DNA of 64,000 bases. Origin: Nonomuraea sediminis. GTDB taxonomy: Bacteria > Actinomycetota > Actinomycetes > Streptosporangiales > Streptosporangiaceae. Location: positions 1,208,057 to 1,272,056 of the forward strand of contig NZ_JAHDTI010000002.1 in NCBI RefSeq assembly GCF_018531495.1, given 5' to 3'. The translations under genes were made by a program, and so were the position numbers. The notes under the pieces are model-generated. The model worked only from the letters and a program-made list of their open reading frames with translations, had not been told where the DNA came from and ran no database searches. Of this stretch, positions 38,626-45,867 are shown one piece after another (positions within the stretch are counted from its first letter, which is position 1; each line of letters opens with the position of its first letter).

Positions 38626-38730
38626 TCACTCAGGGGCGAGGGCTTCGGCCAGGCGGTGGGACTCGACCGTGTGCGCATGATGCATGAGCCGATCCACGGT
38701 GGCAGCGCTTGTCTCGGCCTCAACCGTGGA
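38626..38730 (-). pseudogene. possible IstB-like (IS21) C-terminal fragment
   Basis: The minus strand ends ATVDRLMHHAHTVESHRLAE then ALAPE and a stop at 38626. DRLMHHAH...SHRLAEAL resembles the C-terminus of actinomycete IS21-type IstB helper ATPases. No P-loop or other part is present, so it would be a small scar. Short length keeps the call tentative. Confidence 0.4.
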
Positions 38731-38790
38731 ATCCCCCGTCCGCGACGAACGCCTGCGCCGGTCGGGAGCGCGCTTCACCGGCTCGTGTCA

Positions 38791-39729
38791 TCACGGCGTG
38801 TCGCCATTGCGATCGATCTCGTCGACAAAGGCGAGGACCCGGGCGTTGACGCGCTCGGGGAACTCGCCGTTGATGGCGTGGGAGGCGTCCGGCCACAGTT
38901 CGACGACGCCACGGGCGAGCAGGCGGCGGGCACGCAGGGTGGCCTTGCGCGGATCGTGGATGATGCTGCGCCCGGCGATCAGGGCGAGCACCGGCACGTC
39001 GACTCCGGCCACCTGGGCGTCCGTGGGGTACGTCGGTGGCGGCAGGAAGGCGGTGAAGTCCCGCATCCCGGCCGATATCAGGTTGGCGACGGGTTCGTCG
39101 TCGGAGGCGTCGGCTCCGCCGGAGATCCAGCTCAGCAGCCTCCGGCGCCACGACTCCGGGAAGAACGGAACCACCGAGCCCAGCGAAACGACGACGACCT
39201 TCCAGGTGATCCGGCCGAAAAGGATGGCGGGATCGAGCAGGCTCACTGAGGCGATCTTCTCCGGGGCGTGCATGGCGAGGTGAAAAGCGCTCCACCCGCC
39301 GATGGAGACCCCGAGGAGGTGCACCCGGTCATGGCCGAGCCGGGCCAGCAGCTCCGCCAGCCAGTCGGCATGGTCTGCCGCGCTCGCGAACGCCCGGGTC
39401 TGTACCGAGAGGCCAGGCTCGCCGAGCAGGTCGACCGTGTAAACCGGCCGGTGGGCGGTGAGGCCGGCCAGGTTCGACTCCCACATCGGGGTGGACGCGG
39501 TGCGTCCTGGCAGCAGGAGAAGCGGTACGCCGTCGCCGGCGCCGAAGCGATAGACCCGGACGGTCCCGAAGCGGGTCGCCACGTCCTGGATCTGATCGGG
39601 TTCGGGAAGCTCGGCCATGGCCCGGTCATAGGCGTTCCGGTAGCGCGCGAAGGCGGACGCGTCGCGGAAGTAGCCGAGCCGCCGCCGGCGGAAAGTGGCT
39701 CCGATGTTGGGTTCCACGAGGTCGTTCAC
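38791..39729 (-). CDS. alpha/beta-hydrolase
   Basis: 312 residues from the GTG at 39729 (GGAGG nine bases upstream). A longer frame to 39783 would cover an operator and lacks a ribosome site. LLLLPGRTAS is the oxyanion region, the nucleophile elbow is LLGVSIGGWS, and PDASHAI near the end gives the His. It has no signal peptide. It is divergent from a TetR gene with two palindromes between them, so is probably repressed by it. Confidence 0.88.
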   Translation of the reverse strand: MNDLVEPNIGATFRRRRLGYFRDASAFARYRNAYDRAMAELPEPDQIQDVATRFGTVRVYRFGAGDGVPLLLLPGRTASTPMWESNLAGLTAHRPVYTVDLLGEPGLSVQTRAFASAADHADWLAELLARLGHDRVHLLGVSIGGWSAFHLAMHAPEKIASVSLLDPAILFGRITWKVVVVSLGSVVPFFPESWRRRLLSWISGGADASDDEPVANLISAGMRDFTAFLPPPTYPTDAQVAGVDVPVLALIAGRSIIHDPRKATLRARRLLARGVVELWPDASHAINGEFPERVNARVLAFVDEIDRNGDTP

Positions 39730-39755
39730 GTACGGGATCCTCCGTTCACCTTTCG

Positions 39756-39771
39756 CGATACGGTCGTATCG
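39756..39771. promoter_or_regulatory. TetR operator copy 1 (CGATACG palindrome)
   Basis: Perfect palindromic arms CGATACG-GT-CGTATCG between the divergent hydrolase and TetR genes. A second copy begins 27 bases further. Confidence 0.8.
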
Positions 39772-39782
39772 CATTAATATCA

Positions 39783-39798
39783 CGATACGCTCGTATCG
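39783..39798. promoter_or_regulatory. TetR operator copy 2 (CGATACG palindrome)
   Basis: CGATACG-CT-CGTATCG, identical arms to the copy at 39756, 20 bases before the TetR start. Two spaced sites suggest cooperative or two-promoter control. Confidence 0.8.
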
Positions 39799-39818
39799 CG
39801 AAGAGAGGAGGCCAGACC

Positions 39819-40406
39819 GTGCCGAAGCAGGTGGACCATGCGGCGCGGCGGGCGGAGATCGCCAATGCCGCCCTCAGGCTTTGCGCTCGGGACGGCCTGG
39901 CCGGTGTGAGCATCGGGCAGGTCGCCCAGGAGGCCGGCATCTCCAAAGGGCTCGTGCAGCACTATTTCGCGGCGAAGGCCGACCTGCTGCGCGCGAGCGC
40001 GCAGCTGCTCAGGCAGGAGATCGAGCGCCATGTTCGCGCGGCGCTACATGACGCCGACAGCCCGGCCGACACGCTGCGGCGCACGCTGCTCGCCGTCGTC
40101 GAGCTGGGTGAGCGCGCTCCCGTGCTCCTGCTCGCCGGGCACGCGTTTCTGACCAGGGCCGTCGCCGACCCTGATGCACGCGGGCTGTACCGCGCGGGCG
40201 GCGAAGCGGTCCATCGCGAGATCGCCGCGCTCGTGGCCGCCACCGCTTCGGAACCTGGCGTCGATGCCGACGCCGAGGCCCACATGCTTCTCGGGCTCGC
40301 GCGCGGCCTGGCCGACGGCGTGCTGGTCGGGGAACTGGACGTCGCGAAGGCGGCCGCGATCCTCAACCACCAACTCGGCCGGATCGGCGTGCCACCGGAC
40401 CTGTGA
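39819..40406 (+). CDS. TetR-family repressor (BetI-like)
   Basis: 195 residues. The helix-turn-helix (SIGQVAQEAGISKGLVQHYF) is of the BetI/TetR_C_6-like type. It likely represses itself and the divergent hydrolase through the CGATACG palindromes. The ligand may be a substrate of that hydrolase. Confidence 0.9.
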   Translation: MPKQVDHAARRAEIANAALRLCARDGLAGVSIGQVAQEAGISKGLVQHYFAAKADLLRASAQLLRQEIERHVRAALHDADSPADTLRRTLLAVVELGERAPVLLLAGHAFLTRAVADPDARGLYRAGGEAVHREIAALVAATASEPGVDADAEAHMLLGLARGLADGVLVGELDVAKAAAILNHQLGRIGVPPDL

Positions 40407-40447
40407 GGGGAAGGTAGGTTCCCGAAACACGTCGCCGGCGAGAGGCA

Positions 40448-40461
40448 GTAACCGCGGTTAC
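40448..40461. promoter_or_regulatory. 14-bp perfect palindrome
   Basis: GTAACCGCGGTTAC lies downstream of the TetR gene, within the 3' side of a GntR relic. Its function is unknown; it may be a leftover operator. Confidence 0.35.
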
Positions 40462-40469
40462 CGGCGAAC

Positions 40470-40656
40470 GACGGACTGCCGTCACAAGAACCCGCAGCGC
40501 CCAGGACTCTTCGCTTCCAGAGCGTTCGACTACGAAGCTGCCCATCCCTGGCACCTGATCGCCAGGGGCAAGCTCGCCGCTTTCGATCTTGGCCTTGAGG
40601 TCCTCAAAGACCTGAACCCATCGGGAGATTCCGGGCTTCCATGCCAGCCGTGGCAA
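40470..40656 (-). pseudogene. GntR-type DNA-binding domain relic
   Basis: The minus strand reads QVFEDLKAKIESGELAPGDQ then VPGMGSFVVERSGSEESWALRVL, a recognisable GntR winged-helix start (QVADxLRxxIxSGELxPGDxLPS...) with the recognition helix eroded. No effector domain follows. It lies just outside the left att repeat of the tRNA-Pro element and may be debris of an earlier insertion. Confidence 0.5.
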
Positions 40657-40773
40657 GCGAGATGCACCATGCCTAGTGAGCTATAAGTGATGACCATGAC
40701 AACCAGGAGGACGAGGGCTGAGACGGGTGGAGTCCGAGTGAGTTGGCTCCCCCCGATTTCCGGAAATGGAAAA

Positions 40774-40802
40774 GGGCCCGATCCGCTTAGCGGATCAAGC
40801 CC
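40774..40802 (-). terminator. hairpin terminator originally downstream of tRNA-Pro
   Basis: GGGC..GATCCGC-TTA-GCGGATC..GCCC directly beside the left att copy. It most likely ended the tRNA-Pro transcript before the element inserted. Confidence 0.6.
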
Positions 40803-40817
40803 TCTACCTGGCGAAAA

Positions 40818-40863
40818 TCTGTCGGGGTGGCGGGATTTGAACCCACGACCTCTTCGTCCCGAA
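40818..40863 (-). repeat. att repeat, displaced 3' half of tRNA-Pro (left end of element)
   Basis: 46 bases identical to 47272-47317. They comprise the tRNA-Pro(CGG) sequence from the anticodon loop to the 3' end. A 3' tRNA half duplicated in direct orientation is the standard mark of site-specific integration. Confidence 0.88.
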
Positions 40864-40961
40864 GCAATTCGAACACGCATTCGACTTGATGGAGAGTCAT
40901 CCTGGGCGGCCCGGAACGTGCGTGGTCGTTCGCGGACGTCCGTGATCGACCACGGCGATTG

Positions 40962-40980
40962 TCACGCAGTCTGTCACTCA
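40962..40980 (+). repeat. TCACGCAGT-NN-GTCACTCA motif, left
   Basis: One of three copies in the window (others at 38614-38633 and 47198-47217). It contains two direct half-sites TCACGCA and TCACTCA 11 bases apart. It lies 99 bases inside the left att repeat and may be an integrase arm site. Confidence 0.5.
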
Positions 40981-41234
40981 CTCGCCCGACGATTTGTCCC
41001 CGCGTCCGCTCGCAGCGGCTCCGAGCCTGATGAAGAGTCTGTCAGCGAACTGGCCGTTCGATCTTCGTGCCGGGCAGCTCATACCAGTGAACCGCGGGGT
41101 GTAGCTGGCGTGCCCGGTCCAGTTGTGGAGATCTTCGGCGCTCACACCGTCGAGGTCGAGGGTGACCAGGGAGTTGTCGACAGCTCGCACGCTTGGCCTT
41201 TGTCCCATCTTCGTCCCTTCGAGGAGGTTGACTC

Positions 41235-41249
41235 GGCTCCTTGAGCAAA
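41235..41249. repeat. 15-bp repeat GGCTCCTTGAGCAAA, copy 1
   Basis: Identical to 43383-43397. This copy is 69 bases before the LysR start; the other lies upstream of the secreted-protein gene. It contains the inverted half-site TTGAGCAAA-like core. Confidence 0.45.
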
Positions 41250-41300
41250 ACGCCGATCACCGTCAAGCCGCCATTTGGTTGAGCCGTGAGGCATAGGGTT

Positions 41301-41310
41301 CGCTATAGCG
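41301..41310. promoter_or_regulatory. CGCTATAGCG palindrome before the LysR gene
   Basis: Identical to the 10-bp palindrome at 44462-44471 and shares half-sites with 44430-44447 in front of the GntR gene. It ends eight bases before the LysR start, so the element's GntR regulator may repress this gene. Confidence 0.5.
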
Positions 41311-41318
41311 TCGCGCGT

Positions 41319-42203
41319 GTGGACTTACGTCGATTGCACTACTTTGTGGTCGTCGCGGAAGAGGGCAACGTGGGCCGCGCCGCGCGTCGCCTGCACATCT
41401 CCCAGCCGCCCCTGAGCCAGCGCATCCGCGAGCTGGAGGCGGAGCTGGGATGCGCCCTGTTCGTCCGCACACCGCGGGGGATGACCCTCACCGTTGCTGG
41501 TGAGGTGCTGCTGAGCGAGGCCCGCGCGCTGCTGGCCGCCGCCGACGGTGCGGTCGAGCGGGTACGTCAAGCAAACGGCGAGCAAGTGCTGCGGGTCGGG
41601 GTACTCGGCCCGGCCGAAGCGGCGTTGTCAGCCGGGGCGGCCCAAGGGTTCGCGAAGCGGTACCCCGGCGCGCTGGTCCAATTGCGCCAAGGCAGCCTGG
41701 TCGACCCCACGATCGGCCTGGGCCGCGGCGAGGTCGACGTGGCGATCACGTTCACGCCATTCGACGAGACAGGGCTGGCCGTTCACGTCGTCCGCCCGGA
41801 GCCGCTCTACGCCGCGCTGCCCGCGGACGACCCGTTGGCCTGCCGCGCCTCTATCACCTGTGCTGATCTGTGTGGCCGCCGGACAGCCCGGCTGCCCAGC
41901 GGAGCCGACCCCATCTGGGCGGAGTTCTGGCAGGCTCCAGGTGACGGCCCGGTGGTGAGGTCCCTCGGTGAGGGGCTGCACGCGGTCTTGTGGCAGCAAG
42001 CCGTGATTTACGTACCCGAGAAGACGACGTGGACGCATCCGGTCCCAGGTGTGCGTTACGTCCTGCTGGCCGATCACCCGCCGGCCCACCTCGTCCTGGT
42101 CAGGCGCAGCACCGACCTCTCGCCCCTGGTAACCGGCTACATCGCCGCCAGCCTCGCCTGGGCCCAGAACTCTGACCATTTTGGGGTTCCACCTAATAGC
42201 TAG
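41319..42203 (+). CDS. LysR-family regulator carried on the element
   Basis: 294 residues from the GTG at 41319 (VDLRRLHYFVVVAEEGNVG). A longer GTG start at 41286 would include the palindrome. The winged helix (RAARRLHISQPPLSQRI) and LTVAGEVLL are classical LysR features, followed by an effector domain. No adjacent divergent target gene exists, so its target is unknown. Confidence 0.88.
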   Translation: MDLRRLHYFVVVAEEGNVGRAARRLHISQPPLSQRIRELEAELGCALFVRTPRGMTLTVAGEVLLSEARALLAAADGAVERVRQANGEQVLRVGVLGPAEAALSAGAAQGFAKRYPGALVQLRQGSLVDPTIGLGRGEVDVAITFTPFDETGLAVHVVRPEPLYAALPADDPLACRASITCADLCGRRTARLPSGADPIWAEFWQAPGDGPVVRSLGEGLHAVLWQQAVIYVPEKTTWTHPVPGVRYVLLADHPPAHLVLVRRSTDLSPLVTGYIAASLAWAQNSDHFGVPPNS

Positions 42204-42374
42204 GGCCCGCGCCCTGGTGGCCGTCCAGACGGGCGCCGCCCTCCTCACCGCCTGCCGCCTCACCCGCCGTCCCGGCGGCTAGGCACCGGAGCGGCGGGCA
42301 TTCTGTGCGGGCCGGGCGCCGGGGAGGTCTACTCCCCGTTACCGCGCATTGGGCAGTTCAGGGCGTGGGCAGCG

Positions 42375-43292
42375 TCAGCTGTCCCACACCCACAGCCAGT
42401 CACTCATATCCCATCTCGCGCCCGAGGGGCTGTAGACGGCGAAGTCGATTGCGCCGCCCACGGTGTCATAGTCGCTCTTGCCGACCCACTCGACGCCGAC
42501 TCCAGAGTCGGTGTCGTTGTACCAGGCCCAGGGGTTGACCTTGCCCCGGCAGTTATGGATGCTGCCCCCAAGCGAGAATCCAAAGAAGTTGAGGGAGAGG
42601 TTGCGGTCCCAGCAGTGGGGGAAATCGACCGTGTATTTGGGGTCCTGGTCTTTGATCTGGTTGTATCGCGGGAACACGCTCCACTGATGGATCTTCGTGA
42701 TCTCACAACACGACGAGTCGTCCCTGCCGCTGTGCCAGTCCTGGCCGAGGATTCCCCAATTCCCGTGTCCGTCGGCGTTCACCAGCCAGTAGCCGTACCA
42801 GGCATACACGTGGCCAGTGCCGACAGTCACATCCACGCTATCGGACCAGGTCGGATTGTCGGCCGGGGTGGTCGAGGCGGAATACGCCTGGTCGGTCGGC
42901 CGAGCGGGACCAGACCCGGCGAACCTGAGCAGCTCAGACTTGCTGATGGCCGGGCCGGTGATAGCTACGCCGACACCTCTGGCACTGACCATCTGGGCAG
43001 AAGGGTTCTTACTGGAGCCGCTGGCCTGAGATGCCGAGTGGGAGACGCGGACGGTGCTGCCGGGGAGCAGCCCTCGTGCTGTGATCTTCAGGCGGCCGGA
43101 GCTTGAGGTCCAGGTGATATCCCGGGCTCCGGTGGCCTCCGTAGCGTTGACGGACTCGGCGAAGGTCTCCCCGGCCTGATCGGAAACGATGGTCACCGGC
43201 CGGTTGAGATTGGTCGGTGGCTCGGCTGCCACGGGACCTGCTGCGAGGACCAGCGACGTGGCGACCGCTGCCGCGATGCTTAAGGACTTCAT
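42375..43292 (-). CDS. secreted protein of unknown function
   Basis: 305 residues from the ATG at 43292 (AAGGGGG upstream). A Sec signal peptide spans about 1-22 with AAA-type cleavage before EPPTNL. The mature part is rich in Trp, Tyr, Gly and Asp, has several Cys (CCEI, HCW, NCRG) suggesting disulfides, and ends WDMSDWLWVWDS. There is no membrane segment or sorting signal. I do not recognise a family. It lies within the integrated element and may be cargo, for example an extracellular inhibitor or toxin; this is only a guess. Confidence 0.75.
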   Translation of the reverse strand: MKSLSIAAAVATSLVLAAGPVAAEPPTNLNRPVTIVSDQAGETFAESVNATEATGARDITWTSSSGRLKITARGLLPGSTVRVSHSASQASGSSKNPSAQMVSARGVGVAITGPAISKSELLRFAGSGPARPTDQAYSASTTPADNPTWSDSVDVTVGTGHVYAWYGYWLVNADGHGNWGILGQDWHSGRDDSSCCEITKIHQWSVFPRYNQIKDQDPKYTVDFPHCWDRNLSLNFFGFSLGGSIHNCRGKVNPWAWYNDTDSGVGVEWVGKSDYDTVGGAIDFAVYSPSGARWDMSDWLWVWDS

Positions 43293-43382
43293 GGTTCCCC
43301 CTTCCCTTTCATGGAGTGGGCGCCAAAGGCACGGGAGGCACGTCACCGCGAGGGCGCCGAGCCTGGATAACGTGGGGCCTTT

Positions 43383-43397
43383 GGCTCCTTGAGCAAA
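43383..43397. repeat. 15-bp repeat GGCTCCTTGAGCAAA, copy 2
   Basis: Identical to 41235-41249; here 90 bases before the start of the secreted-protein gene, in opposite orientation relative to transcription. Confidence 0.45.
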
Positions 43398-43604
43398 CTG
43401 CTCAGCACCCGGGTTGGTCCAAGACCATTTCGAGATCGCTAGGACAGTTCTCGATATGGCTGCTTTCGTGCCTCTTCCCTGGATGCCGAAGTAATCGGGC
43501 TCAAGGCCTTCCGCATCTCATCGGCACACGTTGCCGGGCTCAATCCGCCTCCCCGTTGACGTAGGACCACCCCAATAGGGACGTGCACGCCATCGTCATA
43601 AGGT

Positions 43605-43631
43605 CGGCTGCAACACGGGGTGTTGCAGCCG
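43605..43631. terminator. 12-bp hairpin with 3-base loop
   Basis: CGGCTGCAACAC-GGG-GTGTTGCAGCCG, followed by CTTTG on the plus strand. It sits 54 bases past the stop of the Cys-rich protein gene and probably terminates it. Confidence 0.6.
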
Positions 43632-43684
43632 CTTTGTCGTGCCTCGCACGATCCGAATTGGACGCGCGAAGCGCCGCTAGGTCT

Positions 43685-44386
43685 TCAGGTGTTGAGTGAC
43701 AGCAGGGACGCCCTCTCTGCCCCGCGTCCCTCCGAAGGATCTGCATTTGGGCTGCTCAATCCCCGTCCGGGGACAGTAGGGACGCCAGGGAACGGAACCA
43801 CATCATCGAGGACCACGAGAAGCTGTTTCGCCAGGGCCTTCTCAAGCCTGCGGAACTCCTCAAAGGTGACCGTGACGCTGCGTTGGACATGGATAGCTTC
43901 TCCGGCCCTGGTCGGCGTAAAGAGGTCAGCCACTACGCCATAGGGCTCGATGTCGCCGACGGTGTAGACGGCTGCGCCCCGTCGTAGGCGTGGACATGCG
44001 GTCAGTGCACCAGGAATGCAGGGCAAGCACGTTGGAGGCGCGTTCGTGTAGCCCGCTGTCTCCGAACTCTCGTGTGGTTCATCGGCCAGCACCCACCACG
44101 TTCGGCCCGTCAACTGGTCTACGGCGGAGGCGCCACACACCTGACACAGCCGGTGGAGCATGCACCGTCGCTGCCTGAAGGTGTTCACCAGCTTCCACTC
44201 AGGCCGCCCGCACGCCGCTAACCCCTGGCGCGCCCATAGCACGCCGAACATCCAATCCTGGGGCTGCGGGTCTGAGTAGGCGAGCCGGAGACCAGCGGCT
44301 TCATCCGCCCAAGCGAACCCCAGGGGGTGCTCCATGAACTCCCCTGACCAAGCCGTGATGTACGGCACGCGGAACGTCGTTGGCAT
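43685..44386 (-). CDS. Cys-rich hypothetical protein of the element
   Basis: 233 residues from the ATG at 44386 (GGGAG six bases upstream); a TTG nine codons earlier is less likely. Cys motifs CMLHRLCQVCG and PPTCLPC probably bind zinc. The rest is soluble with no known domain. It is divergent from the GntR gene across a palindromic operator, so is probably regulated by it. Confidence 0.7.
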   Translation of the reverse strand: MPTTFRVPYITAWSGEFMEHPLGFAWADEAAGLRLAYSDPQPQDWMFGVLWARQGLAACGRPEWKLVNTFRQRRCMLHRLCQVCGASAVDQLTGRTWWVLADEPHESSETAGYTNAPPTCLPCIPGALTACPRLRRGAAVYTVGDIEPYGVVADLFTPTRAGEAIHVQRSVTVTFEEFRRLEKALAKQLLVVLDDVVPFPGVPTVPGRGLSSPNADPSEGRGAERASLLSLNT

Positions 44387-44429
44387 GGCGTGCTCCCATG
44401 TGGAGTCAGTCAACGTGAGCCCATCATTG

Positions 44430-44447
44430 CGCTATTACGTAATAGCG
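44430..44447. promoter_or_regulatory. 18-bp perfect palindrome, likely GntR operator
   Basis: CGCTATTACGTAATAGCG between the divergent Cys-rich protein and GntR genes. Half-site CGCTAT recurs at 44462-44471 and 41301-41310. Confidence 0.7.
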
Positions 44448-44461
44448 TAAAGGTGCAGGAG

Positions 44462-44471
44462 CGCTATAGCG
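44462..44471. promoter_or_regulatory. CGCTATAGCG palindrome, secondary GntR site
   Basis: Compact version of the 44430 palindrome, 16 bases before the GntR start codon. Binding here would block its own transcription or translation. Confidence 0.55.
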
Positions 44472-44487
44472 ACAGAATCATGGGACG

Positions 44488-44907
44488 GTGCAGATTGATC
44501 CGAACTCGTTCACGCCGCTCTACGTGCAGGTGGCAGACGTCCTGCGTGCCCAGATCGAGGAAGGGGAGCTTCGGCCTGGCGACAAGCTCAGGAACGAAGA
44601 TGCCCTGGCCCACGAGTTCGGCACCGGCAAGGCGACCATCCGCCAGGCGTTGCGGCTGCTGCGCAGCGAAGGGCTCATTGATACTGAGAACCGGCGCGGA
44701 AGCACCGTGCGGACGCCGCCGGAGCTCACCGTGGTGAACCTGGAGAAACCGGCCAGGATCAAGGCCCGGATGCCGACGCTCAAGGAACGGACAGCCCTGG
44801 GCCTGCCCGAAGGCGAACCCGTTCTCGTGGTCACCTACACCGATGGCCGAACTGAGGTGCTTGCCCGATCAGAGATCGAGGCTGGTCCGGCGCCGAGCGA
44901 TCAGTAA
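44488..44907 (+). CDS. GntR-family regulator of the element
   Basis: 139 residues from a GTG start. The winged helix is standard (PLYVQVADVLRAQIEEGELR, then AHEFGTGKATIRQALRLLRS). The C-terminal part is short (about 65 residues), as in KorSA-type regulators of actinomycete integrative elements, where a full UTRA domain is absent. It lies directly upstream of the integrase remnant, the usual order in such elements. Confidence 0.88.
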   Translation: MQIDPNSFTPLYVQVADVLRAQIEEGELRPGDKLRNEDALAHEFGTGKATIRQALRLLRSEGLIDTENRRGSTVRTPPELTVVNLEKPARIKARMPTLKERTALGLPEGEPVLVVTYTDGRTEVLARSEIEAGPAPSDQ

Positions 44908-44936
44908 TCGCCTGGGGGAGCTGGTGATCTACAGGA

Positions 44937-45398
44937 GTGCGTCCGCCAGCCGTATGGCGCTCTGTGAGAGTGGGCGGCGATACCAAGACCCGCAAGTCTC
45001 GGCGGACTCTGGCGCTCCCCAGGCGTTGCATGGAAGCTCTTCGAGATCAATGGGAACAGCAGCAGAGGGAACGGTCGGTCGCCGGGAAGAGCTGGAGAGA
45101 GAGCGGCCTTGTGTTCACAAGCAAGGTCGGGACGGGACTTGATCCCTCGGACGTTCGACGCGACTTCCGCAACGCCATCAGGGGCGCTGAGGGCATCGAA
45201 CCGGACGACTGGACGCCGCGAGAGCTGCGGCACAGCTTCGTGTCTCTGCTCTCCGACAACGGCATTCCGCTAGAGGAGATCTCCCGTCTGGTCGGCCACA
45301 GCAGCACTACCGTGACCGAGGCCGTCTACAGGAAGCAGATCCGCCCAGTACTCCAAGAAGGCGCCGTTGTGATGGACCGCATCTTCCAAGGGGAGTAG
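44937..45398 (+). pseudogene. tyrosine-recombinase integrase, N-terminally truncated
   Basis: The remaining 153 codons begin near VWRSVRVGGDTKTRKSRRTL and contain the box II residues RELRHSFVSLL (His-x-x-Arg region), VGHSS with the second His, and the nucleophile Tyr in EAVYRKQ. The N-terminal DNA-binding domain and the box I Arg, about 250 residues, are missing; the break is at about 44940, 30 bases after the GntR stop. Without the first Arg it cannot be active. It presumably inserted this element into tRNA-Pro. Confidence 0.82.
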
Positions 45399-45867
45399 CC
45401 ACCCGGGGACGAGGCCCTGTGCGGAATTCCGGACGGGGCCTCGTTGCGTGTCGGTCGTGATCCCTAGGCGGGGGACGTGCTGCCGATTACACCAACAACC
45501 GCTAGGAGCGCTCGAAGGGACGCGAACATCTTGGACTTCAAGAGCTTGGAGACCATCTGCTTACCTCTCTTCCAGACGTCACGGAGTTCCGGCATCACGA
45601 GGAGACAGGCAGCAGCGACGATCTCCGCCCGCGGGAGTCCCGGACTCGAACCAAGACTTCCCCAGCCTAGGGATCACGAACAAGGTCATTTTAGACGGTC
45701 TCGGGTGTTGATGTCTGGCCAAGAACGTACGCTCAGCTGTGGCATCGGGGCAGGTCTCTATCTGGGTCCATCGCATCTTCGACCTGGATGGTCCAAGGGT
45801 CGTCGTGGAGAGCAGTTCGTAGTCTGAAACCCTGCGGGTACTCGTGAGGCGGGGGCATGCTGGCGGT
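45399..45867. other. intergenic stretch with tRNA-like fragments
   Basis: No gene is visible. On the minus strand a piece near 45620-45680 contains a T-arm-like GGTTCGAGTCC and one near 45460-45510 contains a D-arm-like GGTGTAATCGGCAGCAC. They share an arm-like CCTAGG segment but do not assemble into one tRNA. They may be scars of tRNA genes carried or captured by the element. Confidence 0.35.

Larger units (their letters stand above)
43293..43684. other. intergenic region of the element with hairpin
   Basis: No gene is visible in these 392 bases. It contains the promoter side of the secreted-protein gene, a copy of the 15-bp repeat at 43383-43397, the short inverted repeat TGAGCA-AAC-TGCTCA overlapping it, and the hairpin at 43605-43631. 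Confidence 0.5.

Noticed and set aside
40787..40981. Short minus-strand frame reading through the tRNA-Pro half
   Set aside because: The [18 protein letters not shown] peptide is a well-known spurious translation of tRNA sequence.
45460..45680. Possible split or permuted tRNA from two tRNA-like pieces
   Set aside because: The acceptor strands do not pair and the anticodon arms are duplicated, so they do not form one tRNA; kept only as possible scars.
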